In this document: one piece after another, positions 1-7,993 of the stretch
How the letters are laid out: each line of letters begins with the position of its first letter
How positions within the stretch are numbered: the stretch's first letter is position 1
Source of the DNA: Raineya sp.
GTDB taxonomy: Bacteria > Bacteroidota > Bacteroidia > Cytophagales > Thermonemataceae
Assembly (NCBI GenBank): GCA_025454915.1
Contig: JALONN010000005.1
Location: 1-64,000, forward strand
DNA length: 64,000 nucleotides
Direction of reading: 5' to 3'
The notes under the pieces: model-generated
Told to the model about the DNA's origin: nothing
The model's database searches: none
The model's input: the letters and a program-made list of their open reading frames with translations, nothing else
Program-made: the position numbers and the translations under genes

Positions 1-915
1 TACAAGAGCTTCTTTGTATGCTTTATAAATCCCTTCGGGGTCACTAAAAGTAGGAGGCAAGTAATTAGGGTCTAAGGGTTGGTCTTGTCCATTATCTCCC
101 CAAGGTGTACCAACTCCACCCACAGGGTTGTCAGGGTTGCCAATATAGCCACTACCACCTCCACCACTTTGACAATTATTGCTAATAGCACCTACTCCAT
201 AAATTGTTCCACTTGGGTCTCCGGGGTCACAACTTGTAGAAATATCTGCAAGGTATTGCACATCTGTACAACTGGCTACGGCTGTAAGATAGTAACAAAC
301 AGGAGGGGTATCACTACCATTACTACCCTTGTTATTTGCATTATTATTGTTGTTGGCTTCTCCTTTCCATAAAGTACTATTTTCAATTTGAGGGGTATAT
401 CCTGCGTCAAATACCATTATTTTGGCATCTGTTCTTGTGTGTATTTCCTCAAATACATTAGCAATAATTTGGTACTTTTGGGAGGCTACTGTATGCTTAA
501 GGGTAACAAGCTCTACAATATTAGTTTTTACAATTTGGTTTTGAGCATTTAACTCAATACGCAATCTACGAATGTAATACAAATTGTTGTAATCTACTTT
601 CATGTTTCTGCGTAGGGGTGTAATTAACACCTTGTTGCCGTTCAAAAGTGTAACCTGTTCTGTTTTGTTCCAAATAGGCTTGAAAGTTCTAAAAACAGGA
701 TAATTCCATAAATTTACTCGGTTACCTCTCTCTGCAATACTTACCTGAATAGGCTTGGAGAGGGTAATACTTTGCTCGTTTTCAAAGTGAGTTTTGGCTT
801 GTTCTATCAAGTCAGGGTTGATAGCTGTGTGTGGTGTGAGTTCTTGGCTTCGAGGCTTGCAAGCTCCAAAGACCAGCAGGCTTAGCAATGTGATTGCTAA
901 AAATTGGTTTTTCAT
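1..915 (-). CDS. Secreted lipoprotein of unknown function, 3' end outside the window
   Basis: An open frame of 305 codons starts at 915 and runs off the left edge without a stop. The N-terminus has a lipoprotein signal peptide: MKNQ, a hydrophobic stretch, then the lipobox VFGAC with the lipidated Cys at residue 19. The middle part has beta-rich, Lys/Asn-rich sequence. The visible C-terminal part is low-complexity Gly/Asn/Pro-rich (GGGGSG, GNPDNPVGG) and contains three or four spaced Cys residues, which suggests a flexible, surface-exposed or disulfide-bonded linker. I recognise no family. A promoter of the Bacteroidota type lies about 90 bases upstream (see 1003-1030). It was probably left out of simple ORF lists only because it is truncated. 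Confidence 0.8.
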   Translation of the reverse strand, partial: MKNQFLAITLLSLLVFGACKPRSQELTPHTAINPDLIEQAKTHFENEQSITLSKPIQVSIAERGNRVNLWNYPVFRTFKPIWNKTEQVTLLNGNKVLITPLRRNMKVDYNNLYYIRRLRIELNAQNQIVKTNIVELVTLKHTVASQKYQIIANVFEEIHTRTDAKIMVFDAGYTPQIENSTLWKGEANNNNNANNKGSNGSDTPPVCYYLTAVASCTDVQYLADISTSCDPGDPSGTIYGVGAISNNCQSGGGGSGYIGNPDNPVGGVGTPWGDNGQDQPLDPNYLPPTFSDPEGIYKAYKEALV

Positions 916-1002
916 TGAAATAAGATAAGGTTTAAGGTTTTGATAGTATAAGGTTTGCCTCCAACGTTTAAGGCTTTTAATAAGTATTTGCTAGATTTGT
1001 TG

Positions 1003-1030
1003 CAAAGATACACAATAATAATGCCATCAA
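1003..1030 (-). promoter_or_regulatory. Candidate Bacteroidota promoter for the lipoprotein gene
   Basis: On the minus strand the -7 box TATCTTTG (plus strand 1003-1010) is preceded at 17 bases by TTG (1028-1030). This matches the TAnnTTTG/TTG pattern of the Bacteroidota housekeeping sigma factor and would give a leader of about 80 bases before the start at 915. Confidence 0.5.
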
Positions 1031-1101
1031 CATGCCTATTTCTGCATAATTTTTATATCATTTGTGCATAAAAATTCTTTTATTTGTAAAAAAATGATTG
1101 T

Positions 1102-1374
1102 ATGAAAATAGGAGATAAACTATTGTCCTTACGCAACGAATTTAAACTTACACAACAAGAAGTTGCAGATAAATTAGGTATTAAGCAAAGTACTTACCAC
1201 CGTTGGGAGAATGGCAAGACACAACCCACCATTGATTTTTTGCCTAAAATTGCAGAGGCTTATAATATCCCTATTACAGACTTATTGCCTGATACTCCTC
1301 ATTATATTTTTCAACATAATCAAGAGACAAATGGGTTTATTAATAGTAATAACAATCAATATTTTTACAAGTAG
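1102..1374 (+). CDS. XRE-family helix-turn-helix regulator, C-terminal tail out of frame
   Basis: The first 65 residues are a HTH_3/Cro-CI domain: LRNEFKLTQQEVADKLGI is helix 2-3 and STYHRWENGKTQPT is the recognition helix and following turn. Such single-domain proteins bind operator DNA as dimers. The frame stops at 1374 with the tail SNNNQYFYK. One extra T in the T5 run at 1362-1366 would instead join a frame encoding VENQNEIIKNLLEQNKELIE, the coiled-coil tail usual in Bacteroidota members, ending at 1451. The gene therefore is either truncated by an indel, uses frameshifting, or carries a sequencing error. It lies upstream of the restriction-modification genes and could control them, which is inference only. 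Confidence 0.85.
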   Translation: MKIGDKLLSLRNEFKLTQQEVADKLGIKQSTYHRWENGKTQPTIDFLPKIAEAYNIPITDLLPDTPHYIFQHNQETNGFINSNNNQYFYK

Positions 1375-1451
1375 AAAATCAAAACGAGATTATTAAAAAC
1401 CTATTAGAGCAAAACAAAGAATTAATAGAGCTTTTGAAACATAAAAAATAG
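1365..1451 (+). other. Out-of-frame C-terminal tail of the XRE regulator
   Basis: In the -1 frame relative to the regulator, the codons from about 1365 give LQVENQNEIIKNLLEQNKE and then LIELLKHKK before the TAG at 1449-1451. This is the leucine-heptad, Glu/Asn/Lys-rich tail commonly seen at the end of Bacteroidota XRE regulators, so the frame looks coding although it has no start of its own. Confidence 0.6.
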
Positions 1452-1658
1452 TATATTTTATTCTCTCCACACCAAGAAAAGTTCGTTATTGAGTGTTTTT
1501 CACTCTCCAGACACCAAAATTTGCTCATTGTTGAGTGTTTTTTACTCAACGAATACCAAAATTTATTCATCGTTGAGTGTTTTTTACTCAACGAATACCA
1601 AAAAAAACTCACTGTTGAGTATTCTATACTCTCCTGAGACCAAAGTGTACTCAAGCAT
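1449..1658 (+). repeat. 42-bp tandem repeat, five units, each able to fold into a hairpin
   Basis: The word GAGTG/GAGTA recurs at 1491, 1533, 1575 and 1617, exactly 42 bases apart, and a more diverged unit begins at 1449 on the stop codon of the regulator tail. Each unit contains a short inverted repeat: GAGTG-CACTC at 1491-1505, TTGAGT-ACTCAA at 1531-1549, CGTTGAGT-ACTCAACG at 1571-1593 and GAGTAT-ATACTC at 1617-1631. The arms differ between units but stay complementary. The repeat is stop-free in more than one frame only because 42 is a multiple of three. Confidence 0.85.
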
Positions 1659-1717
1659 GATATTTTTGGCATATTTTTTGAAAAGTTTTTTGTATAACTT
1701 AAAACTTTTTTATCATT

Positions 1718-2151
1718 ATGGCATACCAAAATATTTCTAATTCGGTGTCTGATGGCGACATGGTAGCAATCAAAAAAGCTATTCAACTCATTACTGAAAA
1801 ACTACCTTTCTTGGTGGCTCTTAGCTCTGACGAAAAACGAGCTTTGGTAAAATTAGGATGGCTCAAAACTATCCTCAAATTTTGCCTTCGGGTTTTGATG
1901 TGGCAGAACTTGCCAGAGATAGTAAACTCTTTGAACAACTTTCGGAATTACAGCTATTGTTCAATACGCTTTCCGAAAAACTCAATGATACTACCATTGC
2001 AGTAGGCAACGAAGCCATGAAAGCCTCTTTGAGTGTGTACGATTATGTAAAAGCAGGAGCAAAAACACAAGCAGGACTTAAAACCGTAGCCGAACAACTC
2101 CAACAACGTTTCAAGAAAACAAAATCGAAAAAAACAGAGGAAACTAAATAA
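1718..2151 (+). pseudogene. Conserved hypothetical gene broken by an out-of-frame deletion
   Basis: Two overlapping frames together make one protein. The first (1718 to about 1860) encodes MAYQNISNSVSDGDMVAIKK and continues to FLVALSSDEKRALVKLG. The second (from about 1858) encodes AQNYPQILPSGFDVAELARD and continues to KTVAEQLQQRFKKTKSKK. This order matches my memory of a small Bacteroidota/bacterial hypothetical family in which about 12-14 residues (a segment like DKSRAFVEKALEV) join the two parts; those residues are missing here and the frame changes by one. The likeliest cause is a deletion of a non-multiple of three. The second frame has its own ATG at 1858 and could still make a 97-residue fragment. 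Function unknown. Confidence 0.65.
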
Positions 2152-2153
2152 TT

Positions 2154-2184
2154 AAAAGGGCTAAAAAATAGCCCTTTTTTTGTT
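2154..2184 (+). terminator. Intrinsic terminator after the broken gene
   Basis: AAAGGGCTA and TAGCCCTTT pair around a five-A loop and are followed by a run of seven T. Confidence 0.85.
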
Positions 2185-2212
2185 TTGATTGGTCATGAAA
2201 TTATTATTTTTG
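2185..2212 (+). promoter_or_regulatory. Candidate promoter of the restriction-modification genes
   Basis: TTG at 2185-2187 and the -7 box TATTTTTG at 2205-2212 lie just past the preceding terminator. The predicted start of transcription near 2219 is downstream of the ATG at 2189 but upstream of the ATG at 2237, which favours 2237 as the true start codon. Confidence 0.5.
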
Positions 2213-2236
2213 CCTCTCTCAAAACATTATTTTGCA

Positions 2237-4555
2237 ATGGCACACTCCGAATTGATACAAAAAGGCATACAAGAAGGACTTATCAAATTTGATGAAGAAC
2301 TAAAATACATTACATATCTTCATCAAAACAAGAAAAACAGATATACAGACCCCGAAGAAAAGGTACAAGCCGAAATATTTTGTAAAATAGTTTTAGAATA
2401 TGGCTATCCTGTAAATCGTGTCCAGCAGTTTGTAAATGTTAAGATGGGGGTTTCTGATAAAGAAGCTGATATAGTAGTCTATAATGATGATAAATGTGAA
2501 CAGCCTTATATTGTTATAGAATGTAAAAAAGAAGAAATATCCGAAAGGGAATTTCAGGAAGCTGTAAAACAAGCTTTTTCTTATGCTCATGCTTTAGCAG
2601 GTACAATGAAGTATGTTTGGGTTACAAAAGGAGATAAAGAAGAGTTTTTTAAGTTTGATAAAGACAAAAACAAAAAAGAATCTATTGCTGATATACCTTA
2701 TTTTGGCGAAACCTACGAGAATAGATATAAATATGCAAAAGGAGCATATTATTATGATAAAGTAAAGGGTGTACTTACAAAAATAACAAAAGGAGTTAAA
2801 GATTTAGAAACAACTACTGAAAATAAACTCATTCAGAAATTTAAACAAGCCCATGATGCCCTTTGGGGTGGTGGAGAATTAAATCCTTCACAGGCTTTTG
2901 ATGAATTGGACAAATTAGTTTTTTGTAAAATTTGGGACGAAAGAAATACAAAAAGAGGCGAGCCTTACCAGTTTCAGGTACTCAACGAAACACCCGAAGA
3001 ACTAAAAAGTAGAATTGTAGAACTCTACGAAAAAGGAAAAATAAAAGACCCCGAAGTATTTAATAAACCTATTGATTTAGCACCCGAAAAAGTAAAAACG
3101 ATTGTAGAGTATTTCCAAAGTGTCAATTTATCTGACACAGACCTTGATAGTAAAGGAAAAGCCTTTGAAACATTTTTGGGTACATACTTTAGAGGAGAAT
3201 TCGGACAATACTTTACACCTCGAAATGTTGTAAAATTTGCAGTAGAAGCATTGCCTATTACCAATGAAAGTAAAGTTTTAGATACTTCTTGCGGTTCGGG
3301 TGGCTTTTTATTATACATTTTAGACAAAGTTCGCAGGCAAGCAGATGCATACTACGACCGTAAAGACCCCAAGGAAGCCGTAGAGCATTATAATCATTGG
3401 CATACTTTTGCAGAAAAAAATCTTTTTGGTATTGAAATCAACGACCAAATCTCAAGAGTTGCCAAAATGAATATGATTATCCATGATGACGGACACACCA
3501 ACGTTATTACGTTTGATGGGCTTTACCAAATTGATTACATAGCCGAAAAAACAGGAAACAAAGGTTTTAAAGAAAATAGCTTCGATTTTGTAGCAACCAA
3601 TCCACCGTTTGGCTCTATTGTCAAACAATCTGAAAAATCGTATATGCAAATAGATAGTGCAACAAACCCTTATTACGATTTTGCACTCAAAGAAATTCAT
3701 TGGATAGAAAAAATACTAAAACCCAAACATAAAACCACAGGTAGAGAAAACCAAAGTACAGAGGTTTTATTTATTGAACAAATACATCATTTTCTAAAAG
3801 AAGGTGGTTATGCTGCCGTAGTTATACCTGATGGCATACTTACCAATAGCAGTTTGCAATATGTACGCAACGATATACAAGAAATGTTTAGAATTGTTGC
3901 CGTAGTTTCTTTACCACAAACAGCATTTACAGCCACAGGTGCAGGGGTAAAAAGTAGTTTGTTATTTTTGAAAAAATGGAATAAAGAGAAAAGCTCTAAA
4001 ATTAGAACACAAATAGAAGGCTTAGAGGAACATTTAGCCGAAAAACATAACCTAAAAAGCAAAATAGAAGCTTTGGAAGATGAGAAAAAAGAACTACAAA
4101 AGAGAAACAAAAAACTACAAAAAGCATTGGCAGAAGATATTTTTGAGCCTGCGATTTTAGATGATACACAAGAACAAATAAATGATATAAACGAACAAAT
4201 TAACGCCTTTAAAGAGAGCATAGACGAAATATACGAAGAAGAAAAAAGTAAATTCTTCGATTACCCTATCTTTATGGCAATAGCTGAAAATATAGGCTAT
4301 GATGCCACAGGAAAAGATAGTTATAAGGTATTAAGCAGAGAAGAAAAATATATCTACAACAAACAAGAATACATCAGAGAAGTACAAGAAAATGATTTGT
4401 TTGTTTCGGAGGTACTTAAAATAAAAGAATATACAGATGGTAAATGGCAAGAAGTAGTTAAATACCAAACTATTTTGGATAATGCTTCTATCTTGACAGA
4501 ATTAAGGAATTTTATTAATGCCATTGAAAAAGGAAAAGACTCTTTTTTTATCTAA
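2237..4555 (+). CDS. Restriction nuclease-N6-adenine methyltransferase fusion (type I/IIB-like RM protein)
   Basis: Residues about 30-130 resemble the HsdR N-terminal (PD-(D/E)XK) nuclease domain: D78 in KEADIVV and E95-C-K97 in YIVIECKK. Residues about 280-560 are an HsdM-type methyltransferase with motif I DTSCGSGG (D349) and motif IV NPPF (N455); the FGQYFTPR motif precedes it. The C-terminal part has a long coiled coil (IEALEDEKKELQKRNKKLQK). There is no helicase domain, so DNA translocation as in classical type I systems is not expected. The next gene is the specificity subunit, an arrangement like BcgI-type IIB enzymes, where a cutting-plus-modifying subunit works with a separate S subunit. 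An upstream in-frame ATG at 2189 would add 16 residues, but the promoter position argues against it. Confidence 0.85.
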   Translation: MAHSELIQKGIQEGLIKFDEELKYITYLHQNKKNRYTDPEEKVQAEIFCKIVLEYGYPVNRVQQFVNVKMGVSDKEADIVVYNDDKCEQPYIVIECKKEEISEREFQEAVKQAFSYAHALAGTMKYVWVTKGDKEEFFKFDKDKNKKESIADIPYFGETYENRYKYAKGAYYYDKVKGVLTKITKGVKDLETTTENKLIQKFKQAHDALWGGGELNPSQAFDELDKLVFCKIWDERNTKRGEPYQFQVLNETPEELKSRIVELYEKGKIKDPEVFNKPIDLAPEKVKTIVEYFQSVNLSDTDLDSKGKAFETFLGTYFRGEFGQYFTPRNVVKFAVEALPITNESKVLDTSCGSGGFLLYILDKVRRQADAYYDRKDPKEAVEHYNHWHTFAEKNLFGIEINDQISRVAKMNMIIHDDGHTNVITFDGLYQIDYIAEKTGNKGFKENSFDFVATNPPFGSIVKQSEKSYMQIDSATNPYYDFALKEIHWIEKILKPKHKTTGRENQSTEVLFIEQIHHFLKEGGYAAVVIPDGILTNSSLQYVRNDIQEMFRIVAVVSLPQTAFTATGAGVKSSLLFLKKWNKEKSSKIRTQIEGLEEHLAEKHNLKSKIEALEDEKKELQKRNKKLQKALAEDIFEPAILDDTQEQINDINEQINAFKESIDEIYEEEKSKFFDYPIFMAIAENIGYDATGKDSYKVLSREEKYIYNKQEYIREVQENDLFVSEVLKIKEYTDGKWQEVVKYQTILDNASILTELRNFINAIEKGKDSFFI

Positions 4556-4601
4556 GCCCCACCACTGACCCAAATAAATGTTTTTTGGTTAGTAGTGGGG
4601 C
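4556..4601 (+). promoter_or_regulatory. Strong hairpin enclosing the hsdS start region
   Basis: The arm 4556-4570 pairs with 4587-4601 over 15 positions (13 Watson-Crick pairs, one G-T pair, one mismatch). The loop holds an ATG (4578) and a T6 run. The left arm begins directly after the stop codon of the upstream gene and the right arm encodes the first residues of the S subunit (VSSGA). It may act as attenuator, terminator or translation switch for hsdS. Confidence 0.6.
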
Positions 4602-5958
4602 GTTGGAAGGAAGATTAGATGCAACTGCTTATAAATCTTCATTTAAGTTTTCTTCAAAAAAATTTAAAGTAGAAAAACTTTCTAGTGTAGTATTTATTAA
4701 CCCAACTACAAACTTTGATTCATTAGATTCAGAAGATGAAATATCATTTGTACCAATGGAGGCAATAGATGAATATACGGGTTCTATACCAGTCTTACAT
4801 AAAAAGAAAGTAAAAGATACAAAGGGGTTTACAAGATTTAAAGAAGGAGATTTGATTTGGGCAAAAATAACACCTTGTATGCAAAATGGTAAATCCGCAG
4901 TTGTTAGAAATACTTTACAAGGTTTTGCATGTGGTTCAACAGAGTTTTTTGTAATACGCCCAAAATCTGAAAATCTACTAATAGAATATATACATATACT
5001 TTTAAGAGATAAAAGAGTTTTAGATAATGCTCAAAATTTCTTTGGTGGTTCAGCAGGGCATCAAAGGGTTTCTATTGACTTTTTGAAAAACCTACTTATT
5101 CCTGTTCCTGATATCGAAACCCAAAAACAAATTGTTGATATTTTTGAGAGTGCTTACCAAAACAAAAAAGCCAAAGAAAGAGAAGCCAAAGACCTTTTGG
5201 ATAGTATAGATGGGTATTTGCTCAAGGAATTGGGTATTCGTTTGCCTGATACCACAGAGCAACCCAAAACATTTTTTGTGCCTTTCTCAAAAGTACAAGG
5301 CAATAGATTTGACCCTTTTTATTATAAAAAAGAGTTTAGTTCTTTAGAAAATATTATTGTAAATAGTATATATCCATCTAAAGCATTAAGAGATATTACA
5401 ATATTTATAGCAAATGGTAAAACTCCACCTAAAGATTTATACTCCGATGAACCAACAGAATATCCAATAATAAAGGCAGGTAGTTACACGGGGGATAATA
5501 TAAACTTACAAAAAGTAGATTACACCAAAGAAAAATATTATAGCCTAATAGTTCAAAAAGATGATATTTTTATATTGGCTGCTGCTCATCAAGCTGAATA
5601 TGTAGGAAAGAAAATATATCTTTTGGAAGAAATACCTCAAATAAAAACTTCTTATGTAGGAGAATTAGTGTGTATTAGAAGTAATTATGCAGAATGTAAT
5701 CCCTATTATTTATTTTCTTTATTAAAAACATCTTTATTTATAGGTTTATTAAATCGAGAGAAAAGAGGTCAAACTTCACACTTATATCCAGAAGATGTAA
5801 AGCATTTACAAATCCCTTTACCACCATTAGAGATACAAAACGAGATAGCCGAGCATATAGCAGGTATCAGGGCAGAGGCAAAGCGTTTGGAGCAAGAAGC
5901 CCAAGAAGAATTGGAAGAAGCTAAACAACAAGTAGAGAAAATGATATTAGGGGAGTAG
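4585..5958 (+). CDS. hsdS: Restriction-modification specificity subunit (HsdS-like, two target recognition domains)
   Basis: The protein has two target recognition domains (about residues 20-170 and 230-400), each followed by a conserved helical spacer: IPVPDIETQKQIVDIFESAY near 172 and IPLPPLEIQNEIAEHIAGIR near 410. The helices hold the subunit against two methyltransferase chains and set the spacing of a bipartite recognition site. The length (457 residues) is normal for full HsdS proteins. The start is uncertain: the in-frame codon at 4585 is TTG, while an ATG at 4578 would be in frame if the T6 run that follows were T5. It is 29 bases behind the nuclease-methyltransferase gene and surely forms one unit with it. 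No HsdR follows. Confidence 0.85.
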   Translation: MVSSGALEGRLDATAYKSSFKFSSKKFKVEKLSSVVFINPTTNFDSLDSEDEISFVPMEAIDEYTGSIPVLHKKKVKDTKGFTRFKEGDLIWAKITPCMQNGKSAVVRNTLQGFACGSTEFFVIRPKSENLLIEYIHILLRDKRVLDNAQNFFGGSAGHQRVSIDFLKNLLIPVPDIETQKQIVDIFESAYQNKKAKEREAKDLLDSIDGYLLKELGIRLPDTTEQPKTFFVPFSKVQGNRFDPFYYKKEFSSLENIIVNSIYPSKALRDITIFIANGKTPPKDLYSDEPTEYPIIKAGSYTGDNINLQKVDYTKEKYYSLIVQKDDIFILAAAHQAEYVGKKIYLLEEIPQIKTSYVGELVCIRSNYAECNPYYLFSLLKTSLFIGLLNREKRGQTSHLYPEDVKHLQIPLPPLEIQNEIAEHIAGIRAEAKRLEQEAQEELEEAKQQVEKMILGE

Positions 5959-6464
5959 TGTTTAGATACCTCACTTCGTTCGGTATGAAAAAAGGGAAGT
6001 TCGGTATGAAAAAAGGGAAGTTCGGTATGAAAAAGGGGAGTTTGGTATGAAAAAGGGAACAAAATCACGTCATTACGAGTGGAATGGTAGATACCTCACT
6101 TCGTTCGGTATGAAAAAAGGGGAGTTCGGTATGAAAAAAGGGAGTTCAGTATGGAAAAGGGAACAAAATCACGTCATTACGAGTGGAATGGTAGATACCT
6201 CACTTCGTTCGGTATGAAAAAAGTGAAGTGAGGTATGGAAAAGGGAACAAAATCACGTCATTACGAGTGGAATGGTAGATACCTCACTTCGTTCGGTATG
6301 AAAAAAGGGAACAAAATCACGTCATTACGAGCCTTTAGGCGAAGTAATCCCAAAGGGTTCTGCGTAGCCAATTTCTTTATAGATAGCTTCACTACGTTCG
6401 TTATGACGAGAAACATCATTACAAACCAAATGAAATTAAAAGTAGGGGCGAATAATCATTTGCC
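5959..6464. repeat. Degenerate direct-repeat field ending in an imperfect palindromic element
   Basis: The words TACCTCACTTCGTTCGGTAT and ATCACGTCATTACGAGTGGA recur four and three or more times between 5965 and 6330, interleaved with short repeats of TTCGGTATGAAAAAAGGG. At about 6317-6408 the last copy becomes a palindromic element: CGTCATTACGAG at its left end is mirrored by CGTTATGACG at its right end, with GAAGTAATCC and TAGCTTCACTACG inside. It resembles short interspersed palindromes that are common in Bacteroidota genomes. No credible gene lies in this 500-base gap; the open frame at 6235-6492 is made of repeat sequence. Confidence 0.75.
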
Positions 6465-7265
6465 CTACTTCAACAAATCTGCAAATTCTTGAGCAAAAGG
6501 GCTTGTTCTTAAATTGTTAAATCCACTATCTTGTGCCATTTGGGGTTTTATTTCAGGGACTACAGCAAGTATCTGCTTTAGAAGCTCCAAACATTCTTCG
6601 TAGGCATGTAATAAACTATAACAGGTAGCCATCCCCAAAGCAGCATGAATGCCATATTCGTGTGTGAATTTTACTTGGTCAAAAATGTTTTTATATAGCT
6701 CAAAAGCATCTGTGTAAGCATTTAAGCCAACCAAGATATTTCCTTTTTCTATAAAATAAAATGCGTTGGGACTAATTTCAATAGCTTTGTCTATGGCTTG
6801 CAAAGCTCCATCCCATTTGGAAAGAAAAGGAAGTTGTAGATTTGTCAGGGCGTTCATTTTCTCCGATACAGCCAAATAATAATAAACAGTATCCAGACGA
6901 TTGTCTTTCAGACCAATTTCAAGAGCTTTTTTTATGGATTCAATGGCTTTAGGATAGTTTTGTACATGAAAGCTTGCCAAACCTACAAAAAAATAAGCAT
7001 CACCTTCATCATCTACCAATTCGTTGACTTTTTCAAAAGGCTCAATTACATTTTGCCAGTCTTGTAGCTCAACATAACACTGACCCAATACAAAGTACGG
7101 AAACATAAAATGAGGTTCCTGAGCAATTACTGCTTTCAGGGCATCAATGGCTTGATTATACATTTGATTTGCTTTGTATTCTAACCCTTGACTATAAGTT
7201 TCATTGAGGCTTTTACTTAAGTTTTTGCCAAAAATAATGTCTTCTGAGATATTGTGTTTCTTCAT
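6465..7265 (-). CDS. Tetratricopeptide repeat protein
   Basis: The 266 residues contain at least five TPR-like helix pairs, for example GLEYKANQMYNQAIDALKAV, FMFPYFVLGQCYVELQDW and GDAYFFVGLASFHVQNYPKA. TPR domains mediate protein-protein contacts. There is no signal peptide or membrane segment, so it is likely cytoplasmic. The gene starts 41 bases after the end of the response regulator gene on the same strand and could be cotranscribed with the two-component pair, but no direct functional link is visible. Confidence 0.8.
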   Translation of the reverse strand: MKKHNISEDIIFGKNLSKSLNETYSQGLEYKANQMYNQAIDALKAVIAQEPHFMFPYFVLGQCYVELQDWQNVIEPFEKVNELVDDEGDAYFFVGLASFHVQNYPKAIESIKKALEIGLKDNRLDTVYYYLAVSEKMNALTNLQLPFLSKWDGALQAIDKAIEISPNAFYFIEKGNILVGLNAYTDAFELYKNIFDQVKFTHEYGIHAALGMATCYSLLHAYEECLELLKQILAVVPEIKPQMAQDSGFNNLRTSPFAQEFADLLK

Positions 7266-7306
7266 AAAAGTGAAATGATAAAACCTTATCGGTTTTGGTG
7301 TTGATT

Positions 7307-7993
7307 TTATCCGATTTTTAATAAAAAGCCTTTACTATGAATATTTTCTATTTCGATGGGGAGAGTAGTATCCAAACTCAAATATTTACGTAGTTTAGTA
7401 ATGAAAACGTTCATGCTTTGTTTGGTAAAGTAATCATCGTTTTTCCAGATTTTAATAAGTGCTTCTTCGTGTGTAAGAATTTCACCTTGTTTATCACAAA
7501 GCAATTTCAGCAAATCAGCTTCTTTGGGGCTTAATTTCTCTTCCTGATTTTTTAAACTCAAGATTCGTTTTTCATAATCGAAATTAAAATTACCTATCTG
7601 ATAGCTTTTCTGTTCTGGGCTTTTGTCTGTTCTGAGTTGCAAAAGAGCATTGAGTTTTAGAAGCAATATTTCAGGGTCGAAGGGTTTAATCAGATAATCG
7701 GCAGCTCCCAGTTTATAACCTTGTACTTGGTCATCTTTCAGTGCTTTGGCAGTCAGAAAGATAAAAGGGGTACTTTTTTTACTTTTGATAATATTTTCTG
7801 CTACGGTAAAGCCATCAGTATGGGGCATCATCACATCGAGGATGCATAAATCAAATTCCTGAGAGTGAAAAGTTTCGATACCCAGATGCCCATTTTCGCA
7901 AAGAACGATTTCAAAACCATTCATTTCTAAAAAAAACTTAAGCATCAAGCCAAAACTTGCATCATCCTCTACAAGTAAAATACGTTTTTTCAT
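7307..7993 (-). CDS. OmpR/PhoB-type response regulator
   Basis: Residues 1-120 form a receiver domain with acidic residues D10-D11, the phospho-acceptor D53 in LCILDVMMP, T in FIFLTAKA and K in YLIKPFDP. Residues about 130-228 are a winged-helix DNA-binding domain (LSPKEADLLKLLC, FITKLRKYLSLD). The start codon at 7993 overlaps the stop of the upstream histidine kinase by four bases, so the two are translationally coupled and form a cognate pair. Confidence 0.93.
   Translation of the reverse strand: MKKRILLVEDDASFGLMLKFFLEMNGFEIVLCENGHLGIETFHSQEFDLCILDVMMPHTDGFTVAENIIKSKKSTPFIFLTAKALKDDQVQGYKLGAADYLIKPFDPEILLLKLNALLQLRTDKSPEQKSYQIGNFNFDYEKRILSLKNQEEKLSPKEADLLKLLCDKQGEILTHEEALIKIWKNDDYFTKQSMNVFITKLRKYLSLDTTLPIEIENIHSKGFLLKIG

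Noticed and set aside
1449..1658. CRISPR array
   Set aside because: The 42-bp units are contiguous, without unique spacers, and no cas genes are present.
1489..1740. Plus-strand open frame of 83 codons with a 14-residue repeat
   Set aside because: The frame exists only because the 42-bp repeat is a multiple of three; the opposite strand is open as well and neither has a sensible start signal.
2237..5958. A complete three-gene type I hsdRMS system
   Set aside because: There is no helicase-bearing HsdR; the nuclease-like domain is fused to the methyltransferase.
6235..6492. Open frame of 85 codons
   Set aside because: It is built from the direct-repeat field and overlaps the end of the TPR gene.
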